This document shows, in pieces, positions 50,394 to 59,004 of a stretch of 64,000 nt of DNA (position 1 is the first letter of the stretch; every line of letters starts with the position of its first letter). Source of the DNA: JAZOXB01 sp964465395 (lineage in GTDB: Bacteria > Bacillota > Clostridia > Oscillospirales > Oscillospiraceae). Under the pieces are notes generated by a model, which did no database searches, was not told the DNA's origin, and saw nothing but the letters and a program-made list of their open reading frames with translations. The DNA lies in assembly GCA_964465395.1 (NCBI GenBank), contig CAYXIN010000001.1, positions 5,884 to 69,883 of the forward strand. Direction: 5' to 3'. The translations under genes and the position numbers were made by a program.

Positions 50394-51470
50394 TCAATAT
50401 TCCTGAACGGTTTCCTGACCGCGCAGCACGCGCAGCGCGCCCTGCGCCAGCGCCAGCATCTCGTCCTCGCCGGGGTAGACATGGACGGGGGCCAGGAACT
50501 CCACATTCTCGCGAATCCAGCCCATCAGCACGGCGTCATAGGCAAAGCCGCCCGTCAGGAGGATGGCATCCACCTGGCCATGCAGCGGCGCGGCCAGCGC
50601 GCAGATTTCCTTGGAAACCTGGTAGGCCATGGAGCGGTAGGCCAGCTCCGCCTGCTTGTCGCCGGCGGCGATGCGGCGGGTGATCTCGCGGCCATCGTTG
50701 GTGCCGGTGTGACCGACCAGGCCGCTCTTCATGCACAGCTCATGGCGGATTTCTTCATAGGTATGACCCCACTGGCCGCTCAGCGTGCCGCGCACGACAT
50801 CCAGCGCTGCCAGCGTGCCGCAGCGCTCACCGGTGAAGGCGCCCTCGCCCTCAAGCCCGTTGTTGACATCGACCACGCGGCCCTTGCGGTGGCAGCCGAC
50901 GGAGGTACCGCCGCCCATGTGGGCGACGATCAGGTTCAGGCTGTCATAGGGACGGCCGGTTTCCTCGGCAAAGCGCTTGGCAATGGCCTTCTGGTTCAGC
51001 GCATGGAACAGCGCGCGGCGGGGGAAATCCGGATGGCCGGAAAGCCGGGCCACCTCATCCTTCTCATAGACCACGGGGGGATCGACCACATAGGCAGGCT
51101 TGCCCAGCTCTGCGCCGATCTCGGCGGCCAGAATGCCGCCCAGGTTGCAGACATGGAAGCCATAGTTGCAGCTATGCAGATCCGCAAGCATCCGCTCGTT
51201 GACGGCATAGGTGCCGCCGGGGATGGGACGGATCAGACCGCCGCGGCCGACAATGGCATCCAGAGAGGCCATGTCAATCCCCTCCTCGCGCAGCGCGGCA
51301 AGAATCAGCGGCTTGCGGAAGCGGGCGTTATCCTCCATGGTTTTGATATTCTTCATTTCCTCGGGGCCATGGCGGAAGACGCGCTGCACCACCTCATGAT
51401 CGCCGTCATAGACGGCCATCTTGGTGGAGGTGGAGCCAAAATTCATAGTCAATACACGATATTCCTTCAT
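50394..51470 (-). CDS. buk: butyrate kinase (acyl kinase)
   Basis: Converts acyl phosphate + ADP to carboxylate + ATP. 358 residues of the ASKHA acetate/butyrate kinase family: N-terminal MNFGSTSTKMAVYDGD (phosphate 1), IVGRGGLIRPIPGGTY, the AHMGGGTSVGCHRKGRVVD block and TGGFAYD (adenosine motif). Butyrate kinases also use isobutyryl and isovaleryl phosphate. The ATG at 51470 is 8-9 nt after AAGGAG inside the end of ptb. Partner of ptb, 4 bp away. Confidence 0.96.
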   Translation of the reverse strand: MKEYRVLTMNFGSTSTKMAVYDGDHEVVQRVFRHGPEEMKNIKTMEDNARFRKPLILAALREEGIDMASLDAIVGRGGLIRPIPGGTYAVNERMLADLHSCNYGFHVCNLGGILAAEIGAELGKPAYVVDPPVVYEKDEVARLSGHPDFPRRALFHALNQKAIAKRFAEETGRPYDSLNLIVAHMGGGTSVGCHRKGRVVDVNNGLEGEGAFTGERCGTLAALDVVRGTLSGQWGHTYEEIRHELCMKSGLVGHTGTNDGREITRRIAAGDKQAELAYRSMAYQVSKEICALAAPLHGQVDAILLTGGFAYDAVLMGWIRENVEFLAPVHVYPGEDEMLALAQGALRVLRGQETVQEY

Positions 51471-51474
51471 TGGT

Positions 51475-52389
51475 TCACTCCTTCGGGGACTGTTTTGCAA
51501 TGGTCAGGGCCAGCGCGATGGAGTTGAGCTTGGCGTCATCGCTGTCGGCGCGGGAGGTCAGAACGATGGGCGCCTTCGCGCCGACGATCACGCCCGCGTT
51601 GCGTGCCCGGGCCATAAAGACCAGAGATTTATAGAAAACGTTGCCGACCTCAATGGCGGGCACAAGCAGAATATCCGCATGACCGGCCAGGGGATCGCTG
51701 ATGCCCTTATGCTTTGCGGCCTCGGGCGAGATGGCGTTATCCAGCGCCAGCGGGCCGATGACCTTGCAGCCGGTCAGCTCACCGGTCTGCGCGGCCTCAA
51801 CCAGCGCAGCCGCGTCAAGCGTCGCGGGCATCTTGGGATTGACCTTCTCCACGGCGCACAGGCAGGCCGCAATGGGCTCGGGATTGCCCAGCGCATGAGC
51901 CACCTTGACGGCATTGCGGAGAATCTCCCGCTTGGCGTTGAGGTCGGGGGCAATGTTCATCGCTGCATCCGTCACATAGAGCAGCCGGTCAAAGCCGGGC
52001 ACCTCAAAGGCCGCCACATGGGACAGAACAGGACTGTCGCGCAGGCCGTTTTCCTTGTCGAGGACGGCCTTGAGGATGACGGAGGTGTCGATGATGCCCT
52101 TCATCACGACATCCGCCTCGCCGTAGCGGACGAGAGAGACGGCGCGCTTGCAGGCCAGAACCTTGTCCTCCTCATGGACAATGACATAATTGGCGGGGTC
52201 GATGCCCTTCTCCGCTGCAATCTGGCGGATGAGCGTCTCGTCACCGACGAGAATGGCCTTGGCGATGCCCAGACGCCGCGCGGCCTCGACTGCCAGCAGA
52301 ACCTCGGCATCCTGCGCCACGGCCACGGCAAGGGTGCGGCATTCGTCGCCTGCAACGCAGGCACGCAGGGCTTCCATGTTTCGAATCAT
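51475..52389 (-). CDS. ptb: phosphate butyryltransferase
   Basis: Converts acyl-CoA + phosphate to acyl phosphate + CoA. 304 residues of the Pta/Ptb fold: DAEVLLAVEAARRLGIAKAILVG, DVVMKGIIDTSVILKAVLDK, LYVTDAAMNIAPDL and LAGHADILLVPAIEVGNVFYKSL. The ATG at 52389 has AAAGGAG upstream; longer in-frame extensions have no homology. First gene of the operon, about 110 nt from a perfect-spacing promoter. With vor and ilvE it likely handles branched acyl-CoA as well as butyryl-CoA. Confidence 0.96.
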   Translation of the reverse strand: MIRNMEALRACVAGDECRTLAVAVAQDAEVLLAVEAARRLGIAKAILVGDETLIRQIAAEKGIDPANYVIVHEEDKVLACKRAVSLVRYGEADVVMKGIIDTSVILKAVLDKENGLRDSPVLSHVAAFEVPGFDRLLYVTDAAMNIAPDLNAKREILRNAVKVAHALGNPEPIAACLCAVEKVNPKMPATLDAAALVEAAQTGELTGCKVIGPLALDNAISPEAAKHKGISDPLAGHADILLVPAIEVGNVFYKSLVFMARARNAGVIVGAKAPIVLTSRADSDDAKLNSIALALTIAKQSPKE

Positions 52390-52500
52390 AATTGGTGCGC
52401 TCCTTTGTTCTGGCAGACGCCGGGCGGCGTCTGCCGTATCGAGGGCTTGCGCGGGCGCAAAAGCAGCGCGGGCGCAATTGTCCATTCTTATTGCTTTTAT

Positions 52501-52529
52501 ATTATAGTTATCTTCGCAAAAAAGGTCAA
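52501..52529 (-). promoter_or_regulatory. sigma-A promoter for the ptb operon
   Basis: Minus strand TTGACC (52529-52524), 17-bp spacer, TATAAT (52506-52501), leaving a leader of about 110 nt. Confidence 0.8.
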
Positions 52530-52584
52530 TCCATGAAATTGAAAATTGGCAGAACGCACAAAATCCCAAGCACTATTTTGGGCA

Positions 52585-53199
52585 TCACGCCAAGAAATCC
52601 CCCGCTGCGCCGCGCAAAAGCGGCTGGAGCTGCCGCCCCTCCAGCGCCGCCTCCAACGCCTGCGGCAGCGCGCGGAAATCGGCCACCAGACTGGCGGGCT
52701 TCGCCACAGGGTCATCCTGCCCAAAGGGGACAAAATAGTAGTTGCGCCGGTTCAGCAGACGCCCCAGATTCTCCGCGCTGCCGGCCAGCGCGTCGTTGCT
52801 CGACACGGCCAGCAGCACCGGCCGGCCATTGCGTAGATGCGCCTTGACCGCAAAGGTAACGGCGCTGTCGGCAATGCCGGCGGCCAGCTTGCCGAGGGTA
52901 TTGCCGGTGCAGGGGGCAACAATGAGCGCATCCAGCAGCCGCTTCGGCCCCAGCGGCTCAACCTCCTGAAGCTGCGTCAGCGCCCGGCAGCCGCACAGCG
53001 CCTCCACCCGCGCGCGAAAGGACTGCGCCGTGCCAAAGCGCGTGTCGCAGGTAGCGGCGGCCTGCGACAGAATCGGCAGCAGCGCGCAGCGCTCCCGCAA
53101 CGGCTCGACTGCCTCCAGCACCCGCGCAAGCGTACAGAAGGAGCCGCACAGCGCCAGACCGACACGCGGCCGTTCCGCTGTAGTCCGCGCCCCACTCAC
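52585..53199 (-). CDS. spoVFB: dipicolinate synthase subunit B
   Basis: 204 residues of the flavoprotein (UbiX/Dfp-like) fold: VGLALCGSFCTLARVLEAV at the N-terminus, LIVAPCTGNTLGKLAAGIADS and PVLLAVSSNDALAGSAENLG. With SpoVFA it makes dipicolinic acid from dihydrodipicolinate for the spore core in the mother cell. The start is a GTG in a 4-bp GTGA overlap with the spoVFA stop. Classic spoVFA-spoVFB order. Confidence 0.95.
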   Translation of the reverse strand: MSGARTTAERPRVGLALCGSFCTLARVLEAVEPLRERCALLPILSQAAATCDTRFGTAQSFRARVEALCGCRALTQLQEVEPLGPKRLLDALIVAPCTGNTLGKLAAGIADSAVTFAVKAHLRNGRPVLLAVSSNDALAGSAENLGRLLNRRNYYFVPFGQDDPVAKPASLVADFRALPQALEAALEGRQLQPLLRGAAGDFLA

Positions 53200-54017
53200 A
53201 GGACGCCCTCCAGCCGCATAAGCTGCAAAACGCTCTGCACGTAGCACACACCGGCGCTCTGCGGCGCCCAGTCCCCCGGCAGCCCCGGCGCATACAGGGT
53301 CGTCAGGCCCAGTGCCTTGCAGACCTCGCGGTCAAAGCCGCCCGGCGCAGAGGCCAGCTCCAGCAGCACGCACTGCGGCGGAAGCTGCCGAAGCTGCTCC
53401 GGCGAGAGCACCGGCGCGGGCACGGTGTTAAAAACCAGCGCATAGCGCGCAAGCCCGGCGGCATATTCGCCCGTCTTAGTCGCCTCCAGCCCCAGCGCCT
53501 GCGCCAGCGCGCGGTCACCCGCCTGCCGCGCGGCAACCGTCACCGTGGCACCCAGTGCCCGCAGCTTCAGCGCCAGCAGCTTGCCGATGCGCCCAAAGCC
53601 GATGACCAGACAGGGCAGCTCCGGCAGAAGGCGCGGCGTGGCGCGCAACGCCAGGGCAATGGCTCCCTCGGCTGTCGCAGCAGCACTGACGCTGCGCAGC
53701 GGCTCCGTTCCCCACAGATCGCGCACCTGCGCCCCCTGCGCGCGCAGCCGCGCCGCCCAGGGGCCAAGCAGCCCGCCATAGACCCGGCTGTCAGCATTGA
53801 ACAGGGGCAGAAGCGACTCCAGCGGCAGCGCCCGCTGCCCACGCAGGCAGTCGCCGCTGACCGCCGGACAGGGCAGCACAGCCACCTGCACATGCGCCGG
53901 AAGGGGCGCATCCTCCATACCCGGCACACCATGCGTCTGCACGCGGCAGTCCGCCAGGCGAAGCTGCTGCGCCGCCGCCCGGCTGCGCGCATCGCCGCCC
54001 AATACCCAGATTTCCAT
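53196..54017 (-). CDS. spoVFA: dipicolinate synthase subunit A
   Basis: 273 residues. An N-terminal DpaA-type domain (MEIWVLGGDARSRAAAQQL) and an NAD(P)-binding Rossmann domain, CLVIGFGRIGKLLALKLRAL near residue 140. It is the dehydrogenase partner in spore dipicolinate synthesis, normally sigma-K controlled. The ATG at 54017 gives the conserved start; a minus-strand -10-like CATACTAT 23 bp upstream fits the sporulation sigma family rather than sigma-A. Confidence 0.93.
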   Translation of the reverse strand: MEIWVLGGDARSRAAAQQLRLADCRVQTHGVPGMEDAPLPAHVQVAVLPCPAVSGDCLRGQRALPLESLLPLFNADSRVYGGLLGPWAARLRAQGAQVRDLWGTEPLRSVSAAATAEGAIALALRATPRLLPELPCLVIGFGRIGKLLALKLRALGATVTVAARQAGDRALAQALGLEATKTGEYAAGLARYALVFNTVPAPVLSPEQLRQLPPQCVLLELASAPGGFDREVCKALGLTTLYAPGLPGDWAPQSAGVCYVQSVLQLMRLEGVL

Positions 54018-54039
54018 ATGACCACCATCCCTTCTCGCC

Positions 54040-54067
54040 ATAGTATGCAAATTTCTTCCGGCCTGTG
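54040..54067 (-). promoter_or_regulatory. candidate sporulation-type promoter for spoVFA
   Basis: Minus strand CATACTAT (54047-54040), close to the CATA-type -10 elements of sigma-E/G/K, with a CAC (54067-54065) about 17 bp upstream, as in sigma-K sites. No sigma-A hexamers are present on this strand. Confidence 0.4.
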
Positions 54068-54075
54068 AAAAGCGG

Positions 54076-54104
54076 TTGCCAAACCGCGCCGCCTGCGCTA
54101 TAAT
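54076..54104 (+). promoter_or_regulatory. sigma-A promoter for the DUF4364 gene
   Basis: TTGCCA (54076-54081), 17-bp spacer, TATAAT (54099-54104), 32 bp before the ATG. Confidence 0.75.
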
Positions 54105-54136
54105 CATAGGAAAAAGAAAAAGAGAGGCGAAGCGCA

Positions 54137-54682
54137 ATGGAGGGACGCGGCTTTATCCGCGATATGCTGGACGTCAAGCTGCTGGTTTTATATATTATGG
54201 CGCGGGTGCTCTATCCCGTGGATTTGCAAAAGCTTTACGAGCTGGCCTATCAGGATGACTGCCTGAGCTATTTTGATCTGGCGCAGGCCGTGCCGCAGAT
54301 GGTGGAGTCCGGGCACCTTGAGCTGCTGGAGGACGGCTGCTACGCCATCACCGCGCATGGCCGCGAGGCCGAGACGGTCACGGAGGACGCCGTGGCCTTC
54401 CCCGTGCGCCAGCGCGCGCAGGCCGCCGTGGAACGCTACAACCGCGAGCGGCACCGCAGCGGCTACGTCAAAACCGCCGTCGTTCCGCGCGAGGGCGGCG
54501 ACTTTGCCGTGCGCCTGAGTCTGAATGATGAGGTCAGCGACCTGCTGCGGCTGGAGCTGATGGCTCCGACCCAGCGGCAGGCCTATCGCCTGGCTCACGC
54601 CTTTGCCCAGTGCGCCGAGAGCCTCTACCGCAGCATTATGGATCAGCTCCTGCTTGAGCCGCAGGAGGAGAACGCACAGTAA
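54137..54682 (+). CDS. DUF4364 family protein
   Basis: 181 residues. N-terminal winged-helix-like region (RDMLDVKLLVLYIMARVLYP, then LAQAVPQMVESGHLELLEDG, YAITAHGREAETV) and a C-terminal alpha/beta half (about 85-170). The family is widespread in Clostridia with no known role; the fold looks like a PadR/MarR-type regulator with an effector domain. The ATG is preceded by GAGAGGCGAAG, a weak site. It is not coupled to neighbours and ends at a strong terminator. Confidence 0.9.
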   Translation: MEGRGFIRDMLDVKLLVLYIMARVLYPVDLQKLYELAYQDDCLSYFDLAQAVPQMVESGHLELLEDGCYAITAHGREAETVTEDAVAFPVRQRAQAAVERYNRERHRSGYVKTAVVPREGGDFAVRLSLNDEVSDLLRLELMAPTQRQAYRLAHAFAQCAESLYRSIMDQLLLEPQEENAQ

Positions 54683-54701
54683 CGCGTCCATTAACAGAAC
54701 A

Positions 54702-54737
54702 TTTCCCCGCCGGTTTTCTCCGGCGGGGAATTTTTTT
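54702..54737 (+). terminator. terminator after the DUF4364 gene
   Basis: A perfect 11-bp stem TTCCCCGCCGG/CCGGCGGGGAA with a 7-nt loop, then seven T. Confidence 0.9.
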
Positions 54738-54741
54738 GCGA

Positions 54742-54790
54742 TTTTTTGCAAAAAATTGCACGTTTTGATGCAATTTTTAAAAAATGCACG
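54742..54790. promoter_or_regulatory. AT-rich palindromes upstream of the phage module
   Basis: TTTTTTGCAAAAAA is a perfect 14-bp palindrome (54742-54755). It overlaps an inverted repeat AAAAAATTGCA/TGCAATTTTTA (54750-54760, 54769-54779). The tract sits just before the first phage gene and ends with AAAAATGCACG (54780-54790), which recurs at 63456-63466. No good sigma-A promoter was found here. Confidence 0.5.
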
Positions 54791-54813
54791 CTACGGGTAA
54801 AGGAGTGATTTTT

Positions 54814-55242
54814 ATGACGACAGATAAACGCCGCTTTGCGGCAGCGTGGCTGCGTTCCTTCGACCCGCAGCAGGCCGCGCAGGAGGTCGGCGGCGATGAC
54901 GGCATCCGCCTGCTGACCACGCCGGGTGTGCAGCGTGAAATTGCCCTGCAACGGGCGCAGTTTGAGCTGCGGCGCGAGGATGTGCTGCGCCAGCTTGCGC
55001 GGCTGGCCTTCGGCCGCGCCAACGACTGCGTGAAGCTGGCGCTCTGCGAAACGGCAGCCCTCGACACGCTGGAGCTGAGTCTGCTGACGGAAATCCGGCG
55101 CAACGAGAAGGGCACGGTGGAAATCCGTCTGCTCGATCGGCTGGCCGCCCTGCGGCTGCTGCTGGAGGCATGCAGCGCCGCGCCCGACTGCGCACAGGCC
55201 TTCTTTGCCGCCTGCACGGATGAGGACGGGGAGGCCAGTTGA
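54814..55242 (+). CDS. phage terminase small subunit-like protein
   Basis: 142 residues. N-terminal helix-turn-helix-like part RRFAAAWLRSFDPQQAAQEV and GIRLLTTPGVQREIALQRAQ resembles the terminase_2 / XtmA small subunit, which binds the phage packaging site. Middle and C-terminal parts are helical. It lies directly upstream of the large subunit, with which it shares a 4-bp overlap (TTGA). AAAGGAG precedes the ATG at 54814. Assignment is by position and weak motif, so moderately sure. Confidence 0.75.
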   Translation: MTTDKRRFAAAWLRSFDPQQAAQEVGGDDGIRLLTTPGVQREIALQRAQFELRREDVLRQLARLAFGRANDCVKLALCETAALDTLELSLLTEIRRNEKGTVEIRLLDRLAALRLLLEACSAAPDCAQAFFAACTDEDGEAS

Positions 55243-56510
55243 AATTCTCCGCAAAGCAGAAAACGGTGCTGAGCTGGTGGCGCCCCGGCGGGCGCTACGC
55301 GCAGCGGGAGGCCATCATCTGCGACGGGGCGGTGCGCTCGGGCAAGACGCTGTGCATGGGGCTGAGCTTCTTTCTCTGGGCCTCAAGCTGCTTCCACGGC
55401 GCGCGCTTCGGACTGTGCGGCAAGACCATCGCCTCGCTGCGGCGCAATGTGCTGACGGAGCTGCTGCCAAAGCTGCGGGCGCTGGGCTTCGGCATCCGGG
55501 AAAAGCGGACGGAAAATCTGGTGCAGCTCAGCTACGGCGGGCACAGCAACGACTTCTACCTCTTTGGCGGGCGCGACGAGGGCTCGGCCGGGCTGATTCA
55601 GGGCATCACCTTCGCCGGGGTACTGCTTGACGAGGTGGCACTGATGCCGCGCAGCTTCGTCGAGCAGGCCTGCGCCCGCTGCTCGGTCAGCGGCAGCCGC
55701 CTCTGGTTCAACTGCAACCCGGAGGGGCCGCACCACTGGTTCTACACGGAGTGGATCTGCAACGCACAGGCGCGCAACTGCCTGTATCTACACTTCACGA
55801 TGGAGGACAATCCCTCGCTCAGCCCCGCCATCCGTGCGCGCTACGCGCGGCTGTACAGCGGAGTGTTCTATCGTCGCTTTATTCTGGGGCAATGGGTGGC
55901 GGCCCAGGGACGCGTCTACGACTTCTTCGACGCGGCGCAGGCACCGCCCCCGCCTGCGGACGGCTTCACACAATGGTACATCTCCTGCGACTACGGCACG
56001 GTGAATCCCGCCTCCTTCGGGCTCTGGGGTCTGCGGGAGGGGGTCTGGTACCGTGTGTGGGAGTTTTACTTCGATTCCCGGCGCGAGCAGCGGCAGATGA
56101 CGGACGCGGAATATGCCGACGCGCTGGCGCGGCTGGCCGGCACGCGCCCGGTCACGGCGGTGATTGTCGATCCCTCGGCGGCCAGCTTCATCGAGGTACT
56201 GCGGCGGCGCGGGTGGCCGGTGCGCAAAGCCGACAACGATGTGCTCGGCGGCATCCGCCGCACAGCAGACCTGCTCAAGAGCGGGCGGCTGGTGATCTGC
56301 GACACCTGCGCCGACTGTCTGCGCGAGATGGAGGAATACGTCTGGGATCCGCGCAACGGGCACGAGTGCGTGAAAAAGGAGCACGACCACGCGATGGACG
56401 ACATGCGCTACTTCGCCAGCACCGTGCTGGGCGCGGCCGGGCCGTCCTTCGCCGTGCGCGGCGTGGAGCGGACGCAGGCAGCCGGATCTTATCCCACGGA
56501 AAGGAGGTGA
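55239..56510 (+). CDS. phage terminase large subunit
   Basis: The DNA-packaging motor: ATPase plus nuclease. 423 residues. Walker A GAVRSGKT (residues 30-37), Walker B VLLDEVAL near 129, coupling/adenine region SGSRLWFNCNPEGP, and an RNase H-like nuclease domain with acidic residues at ISCDYGTVNP, VDPSAASFIE and DHAMDDMRY. All metal-binding acidic positions appear intact. PBSX/Terminase_6-like. Start is TTG within the small-subunit stop (TTGA overlap). Confidence 0.95.
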   Translation: MKFSAKQKTVLSWWRPGGRYAQREAIICDGAVRSGKTLCMGLSFFLWASSCFHGARFGLCGKTIASLRRNVLTELLPKLRALGFGIREKRTENLVQLSYGGHSNDFYLFGGRDEGSAGLIQGITFAGVLLDEVALMPRSFVEQACARCSVSGSRLWFNCNPEGPHHWFYTEWICNAQARNCLYLHFTMEDNPSLSPAIRARYARLYSGVFYRRFILGQWVAAQGRVYDFFDAAQAPPPPADGFTQWYISCDYGTVNPASFGLWGLREGVWYRVWEFYFDSRREQRQMTDAEYADALARLAGTRPVTAVIVDPSAASFIEVLRRRGWPVRKADNDVLGGIRRTADLLKSGRLVICDTCADCLREMEEYVWDPRNGHECVKKEHDHAMDDMRYFASTVLGAAGPSFAVRGVERTQAAGSYPTERR

Positions 56511-56515
56511 ATGCA

Positions 56516-57700
56516 ATGTTGAAAAAGCTGAAACGAAAAACCGACTCCCCCGCGCAGGCGACCGCCACACAGCTCCGCCTGGGACAGCAGCATCCCTTTC
56601 ACGCGCTGCGCAGCTACCTGCCCCTGGGCGGCAACGAGGCGCGGCTCTACCGCGAGCTGCGCGAAAGCCTGCCGATTCTGGACGCAGCCATCGGCAAGCT
56701 GGTGCGGCTGACGGGCGGCTTCTGCGTGCGCTGCGGCGACGCGGCGCGGGAGCGCGCGCTGGCGGATTTCCTGCGCACGGTGCCCTGCGGACGCGGTCAG
56801 CAGGGCATTGGCAGCTTTCTGACATCCTATCTGGACAGTCTGCTGACCTATGGGCGCGCGGTCGGAGAGCTGGTGGTGGCCGACGGCGAGCTCGTGGGGC
56901 TCTGCTGGGGCGACGTCACGCAGGTTCACATCTGCGAGGGCGCCAGTCCGCTGGATTTCACGCTCTGCGCCTACAACGCAGGCGGCGTGCTGCGGCCGCT
57001 GCCCTGGCAGCATTTGCTGCTGCTGACGACGCTGAATCCGGAGCCGGCGAATCCCTATGGCGTGTCGCTGCTGCGCGGGATGCCCTTTCTGGGAGAGATT
57101 CTGCTGAAAATCTACCAGACCATTGGCGTCAACTGGGAGCGGGCGGGCAACGTGCGCTACGCGGTGGTCTGCCGCCCCGGCCCCGGCAGCGAAAATGCCG
57201 CCGGACAGGTGGAGGCCATCGCCGGTGAATGGGCTGCGGCGATGCAGGACGGCAAGCAGGGCGTGGTGCGCGATTTTGTCGCCGTCGGTGACGTGAGCGT
57301 GCGCGTCATCGGCGCCGACGGGCAGATTCTCGAATCCGAGGTGCCGGTGCGCCAGCTTCTCGAGCAGCTCATCGCCAAAACCGGTCTGCCGCCCTTCCTG
57401 CTGGGACTGAACTGGTCGAGCACGGAGCGCATGAGCCGCCAGCAGACCGATCTGCTGACGAGCGAAATCTGGGCGCTGCGGCGCGCGGTGGAGCCGGTGC
57501 TGGAGCGAATCTGCACCTTCTGGCTCCAGACGCAGGGCTGCGGGCGCAGGCCGGAAATCGTCTGGGATGACATCACGCTACAGGACATGGTGGAGGAGGC
57601 GCAGGCCGCGCTCTACCACGCGCAGGCGGCAGCGCTGGCACAGCCGTCCTGCGGCACGCAGCACAGCGCTGCCAGCACAGAACAAACGGAAAGGATGTGA
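56516..57700 (+). CDS. phage portal protein
   Basis: 394 residues forming the ring at the capsid vertex through which DNA passes. Start LKKLKRKTD, then LPLGGNEARLYRELRESLPI, FLTSYLDSLLTYGRAVGELV, HLLLLTTLNPEPANPYGVSL and LIAKTGLPPFLLGLNWSSTE, the last matching portal C-terminal regions. AAAGGAGG lies 8 nt before the ATG. The 5' neighbour ends 5 bp upstream. No frameshift or stop. Confidence 0.92.
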   Translation: MLKKLKRKTDSPAQATATQLRLGQQHPFHALRSYLPLGGNEARLYRELRESLPILDAAIGKLVRLTGGFCVRCGDAARERALADFLRTVPCGRGQQGIGSFLTSYLDSLLTYGRAVGELVVADGELVGLCWGDVTQVHICEGASPLDFTLCAYNAGGVLRPLPWQHLLLLTTLNPEPANPYGVSLLRGMPFLGEILLKIYQTIGVNWERAGNVRYAVVCRPGPGSENAAGQVEAIAGEWAAAMQDGKQGVVRDFVAVGDVSVRVIGADGQILESEVPVRQLLEQLIAKTGLPPFLLGLNWSSTERMSRQQTDLLTSEIWALRRAVEPVLERICTFWLQTQGCGRRPEIVWDDITLQDMVEEAQAALYHAQAAALAQPSCGTQHSAASTEQTERM

Positions 57701-57705
57701 TCTTT

Positions 57706-58614
57706 TTGGAGATCAGCAAGGCGGCACAGGTCGCTGCGGCGGGAACCCCCAGCGCGGCGCAGCTCGCCGCCATCAACAGCTACGCCAAGTCGCCCCTGAC
57801 AGCGCAGCAGGTCTACTGCTTCAGCGTCCGGCTGTGCGACGATCAGCCGGACAGAGACCACGAGCGCTTCGACACGGCAGCACTGCCGCGTCTGGCGGCG
57901 CTGTTCCGGGGCAAAACCGGCATCACGGATCACGACTGGTCAGCCGGGGGCCAGGTCGCGCGCATTTTTGACACGCAGGTGTGCCGCGAGGAGGGCGTGA
58001 GCTTTATCCGCGCGTGGTGCTACATGCTGCGCATACCGGAGCACGCCGCCCTGATCGAGCAGATCGAGGGCGGCATTCGCAGAGAGGTCTCCGTCGGCTG
58101 CGCGATGGGGCTGTCGCGCTGCTCCATCTGCGGCAGCATCTACGGCACCTGCGCCCACCGCAAGGGCGCGCTCTACGACGGGCAGCTCTGTCTGGCCGTG
58201 CTGTCCGAGCCGGTGGATGCCTACGAATTCTCCTTCGTAGCCGTCCCCGCGCAGCGCGAGGCCGGGGTGATGAAGGCGCTGCGGGAGCCTGCGGCGCAAA
58301 CGCTGGAGGAGCTGGTGCTGCGCAAGGGCAGCCCGGCTCTGAGTGAGCGCCTGCGGGCACTGGAGGCGGAGGCCGCCTTTGGTCGCGAGAGCCGCCTGGA
58401 GCTGGAGCAGGAGGTGGTGCGCCTCGGTCTGCTGCTGGATTTCGGCGCGGATGAGGACGTGCTGCGCGCCACGGCCGCCGCGCTGGAGGGCGTCCAGCTC
58501 CGACAGCTTCGCACGGCGATGGCACACAAGGCCGCAGGGCTCTGGCCCGCGCGCACACAGCTCCCGGCGCAGGGCCGGGAGGCAGAGCCGCTTGACGCGG
58601 CGTTTTTAATTTAA
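57706..58614 (+). CDS. phage capsid maturation protease with scaffold-like C-terminus
   Basis: 302 residues. The N-terminal 210 residues look like a prohead protease (U35/HK97-type): His-76 in ITDHDW, Ser-129 in RREVSVGCAM, and AYEFSFVAVPAQREAGVM. An internal CxxC...CxH cluster (C139, C142, C149, H151) suggests a zinc knuckle. The C-terminal 90 residues are Glu/Leu/Arg-rich helix (LEELVLRK ... ESRLELEQEVVRLGLLL), probably scaffold. Start chosen as TTG 57706, about 10 nt after AAAGGA; a GTG at 57697 is only 1 nt away. Function is inferred from motifs and position before the capsid. Confidence 0.7.
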   Translation: MEISKAAQVAAAGTPSAAQLAAINSYAKSPLTAQQVYCFSVRLCDDQPDRDHERFDTAALPRLAALFRGKTGITDHDWSAGGQVARIFDTQVCREEGVSFIRAWCYMLRIPEHAALIEQIEGGIRREVSVGCAMGLSRCSICGSIYGTCAHRKGALYDGQLCLAVLSEPVDAYEFSFVAVPAQREAGVMKALREPAAQTLEELVLRKGSPALSERLRALEAEAAFGRESRLELEQEVVRLGLLLDFGADEDVLRATAAALEGVQLRQLRTAMAHKAAGLWPARTQLPAQGREAEPLDAAFLI

Positions 58615-58646
58615 CCGCAAAAAAATGAACGGAGGTCAATGAAAAA

Positions 58647-58988
58647 ATGGCAACTGCATACAACTCCATTGCGCAGGAATGCGCAAGCTTTGCCGTCAGC
58701 GGCAATCTGATCGAGGGTGAGCCCTGCAAGATGTCCACTGACAGAACGGTAGCCCTCTGCGCCTCGAACAACGATTTCATCGGCGTGGTGCAGCATGTGC
58801 GCAACAAGGTCGCCACGGTCGCCGTGCGCGGCTTTGTCACGGTGCCCTACAGCGGCACAGCGCCGACCGTGGGTCGCGTGGCGCTGGTCGCCAACGGCAG
58901 CCACGGCGTGATGGTCGGGGAGAGCGGCACGGTGCGCACCGTAGTCTGCCGCGACCTGAGCAAGAAAACTGTCACTTTTCTGATGTAA
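58647..58988 (+). CDS. phage head decoration-like protein (DUF2190-type)
   Basis: 113 residues, beta-rich with repeated Val/Gly strands (FIGVVQHVRNKVATVAVRGF, VTVPYSGTAPTVGRVALVAN, VMVGESGTVRTVV). Length, composition and place just upstream of the capsid gene fit DUF2190/decoration proteins that staple capsomers. ACGGAGG precedes the ATG. No detailed motif proves the family. Confidence 0.7.
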   Translation: MATAYNSIAQECASFAVSGNLIEGEPCKMSTDRTVALCASNNDFIGVVQHVRNKVATVAVRGFVTVPYSGTAPTVGRVALVANGSHGVMVGESGTVRTVVCRDLSKKTVTFLM

Positions 58989-59004
58989 GCAGGAGGTTTG
59001 TGAA

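Noticed and set aside
55751..56515. N-terminal extension of the portal reading frame into the terminase gene
   Set aside because: The translation is Arg/Gly-rich and out of frame with the terminase motifs; the portal ATG at 56516 has AAAGGAGG and a typical start.
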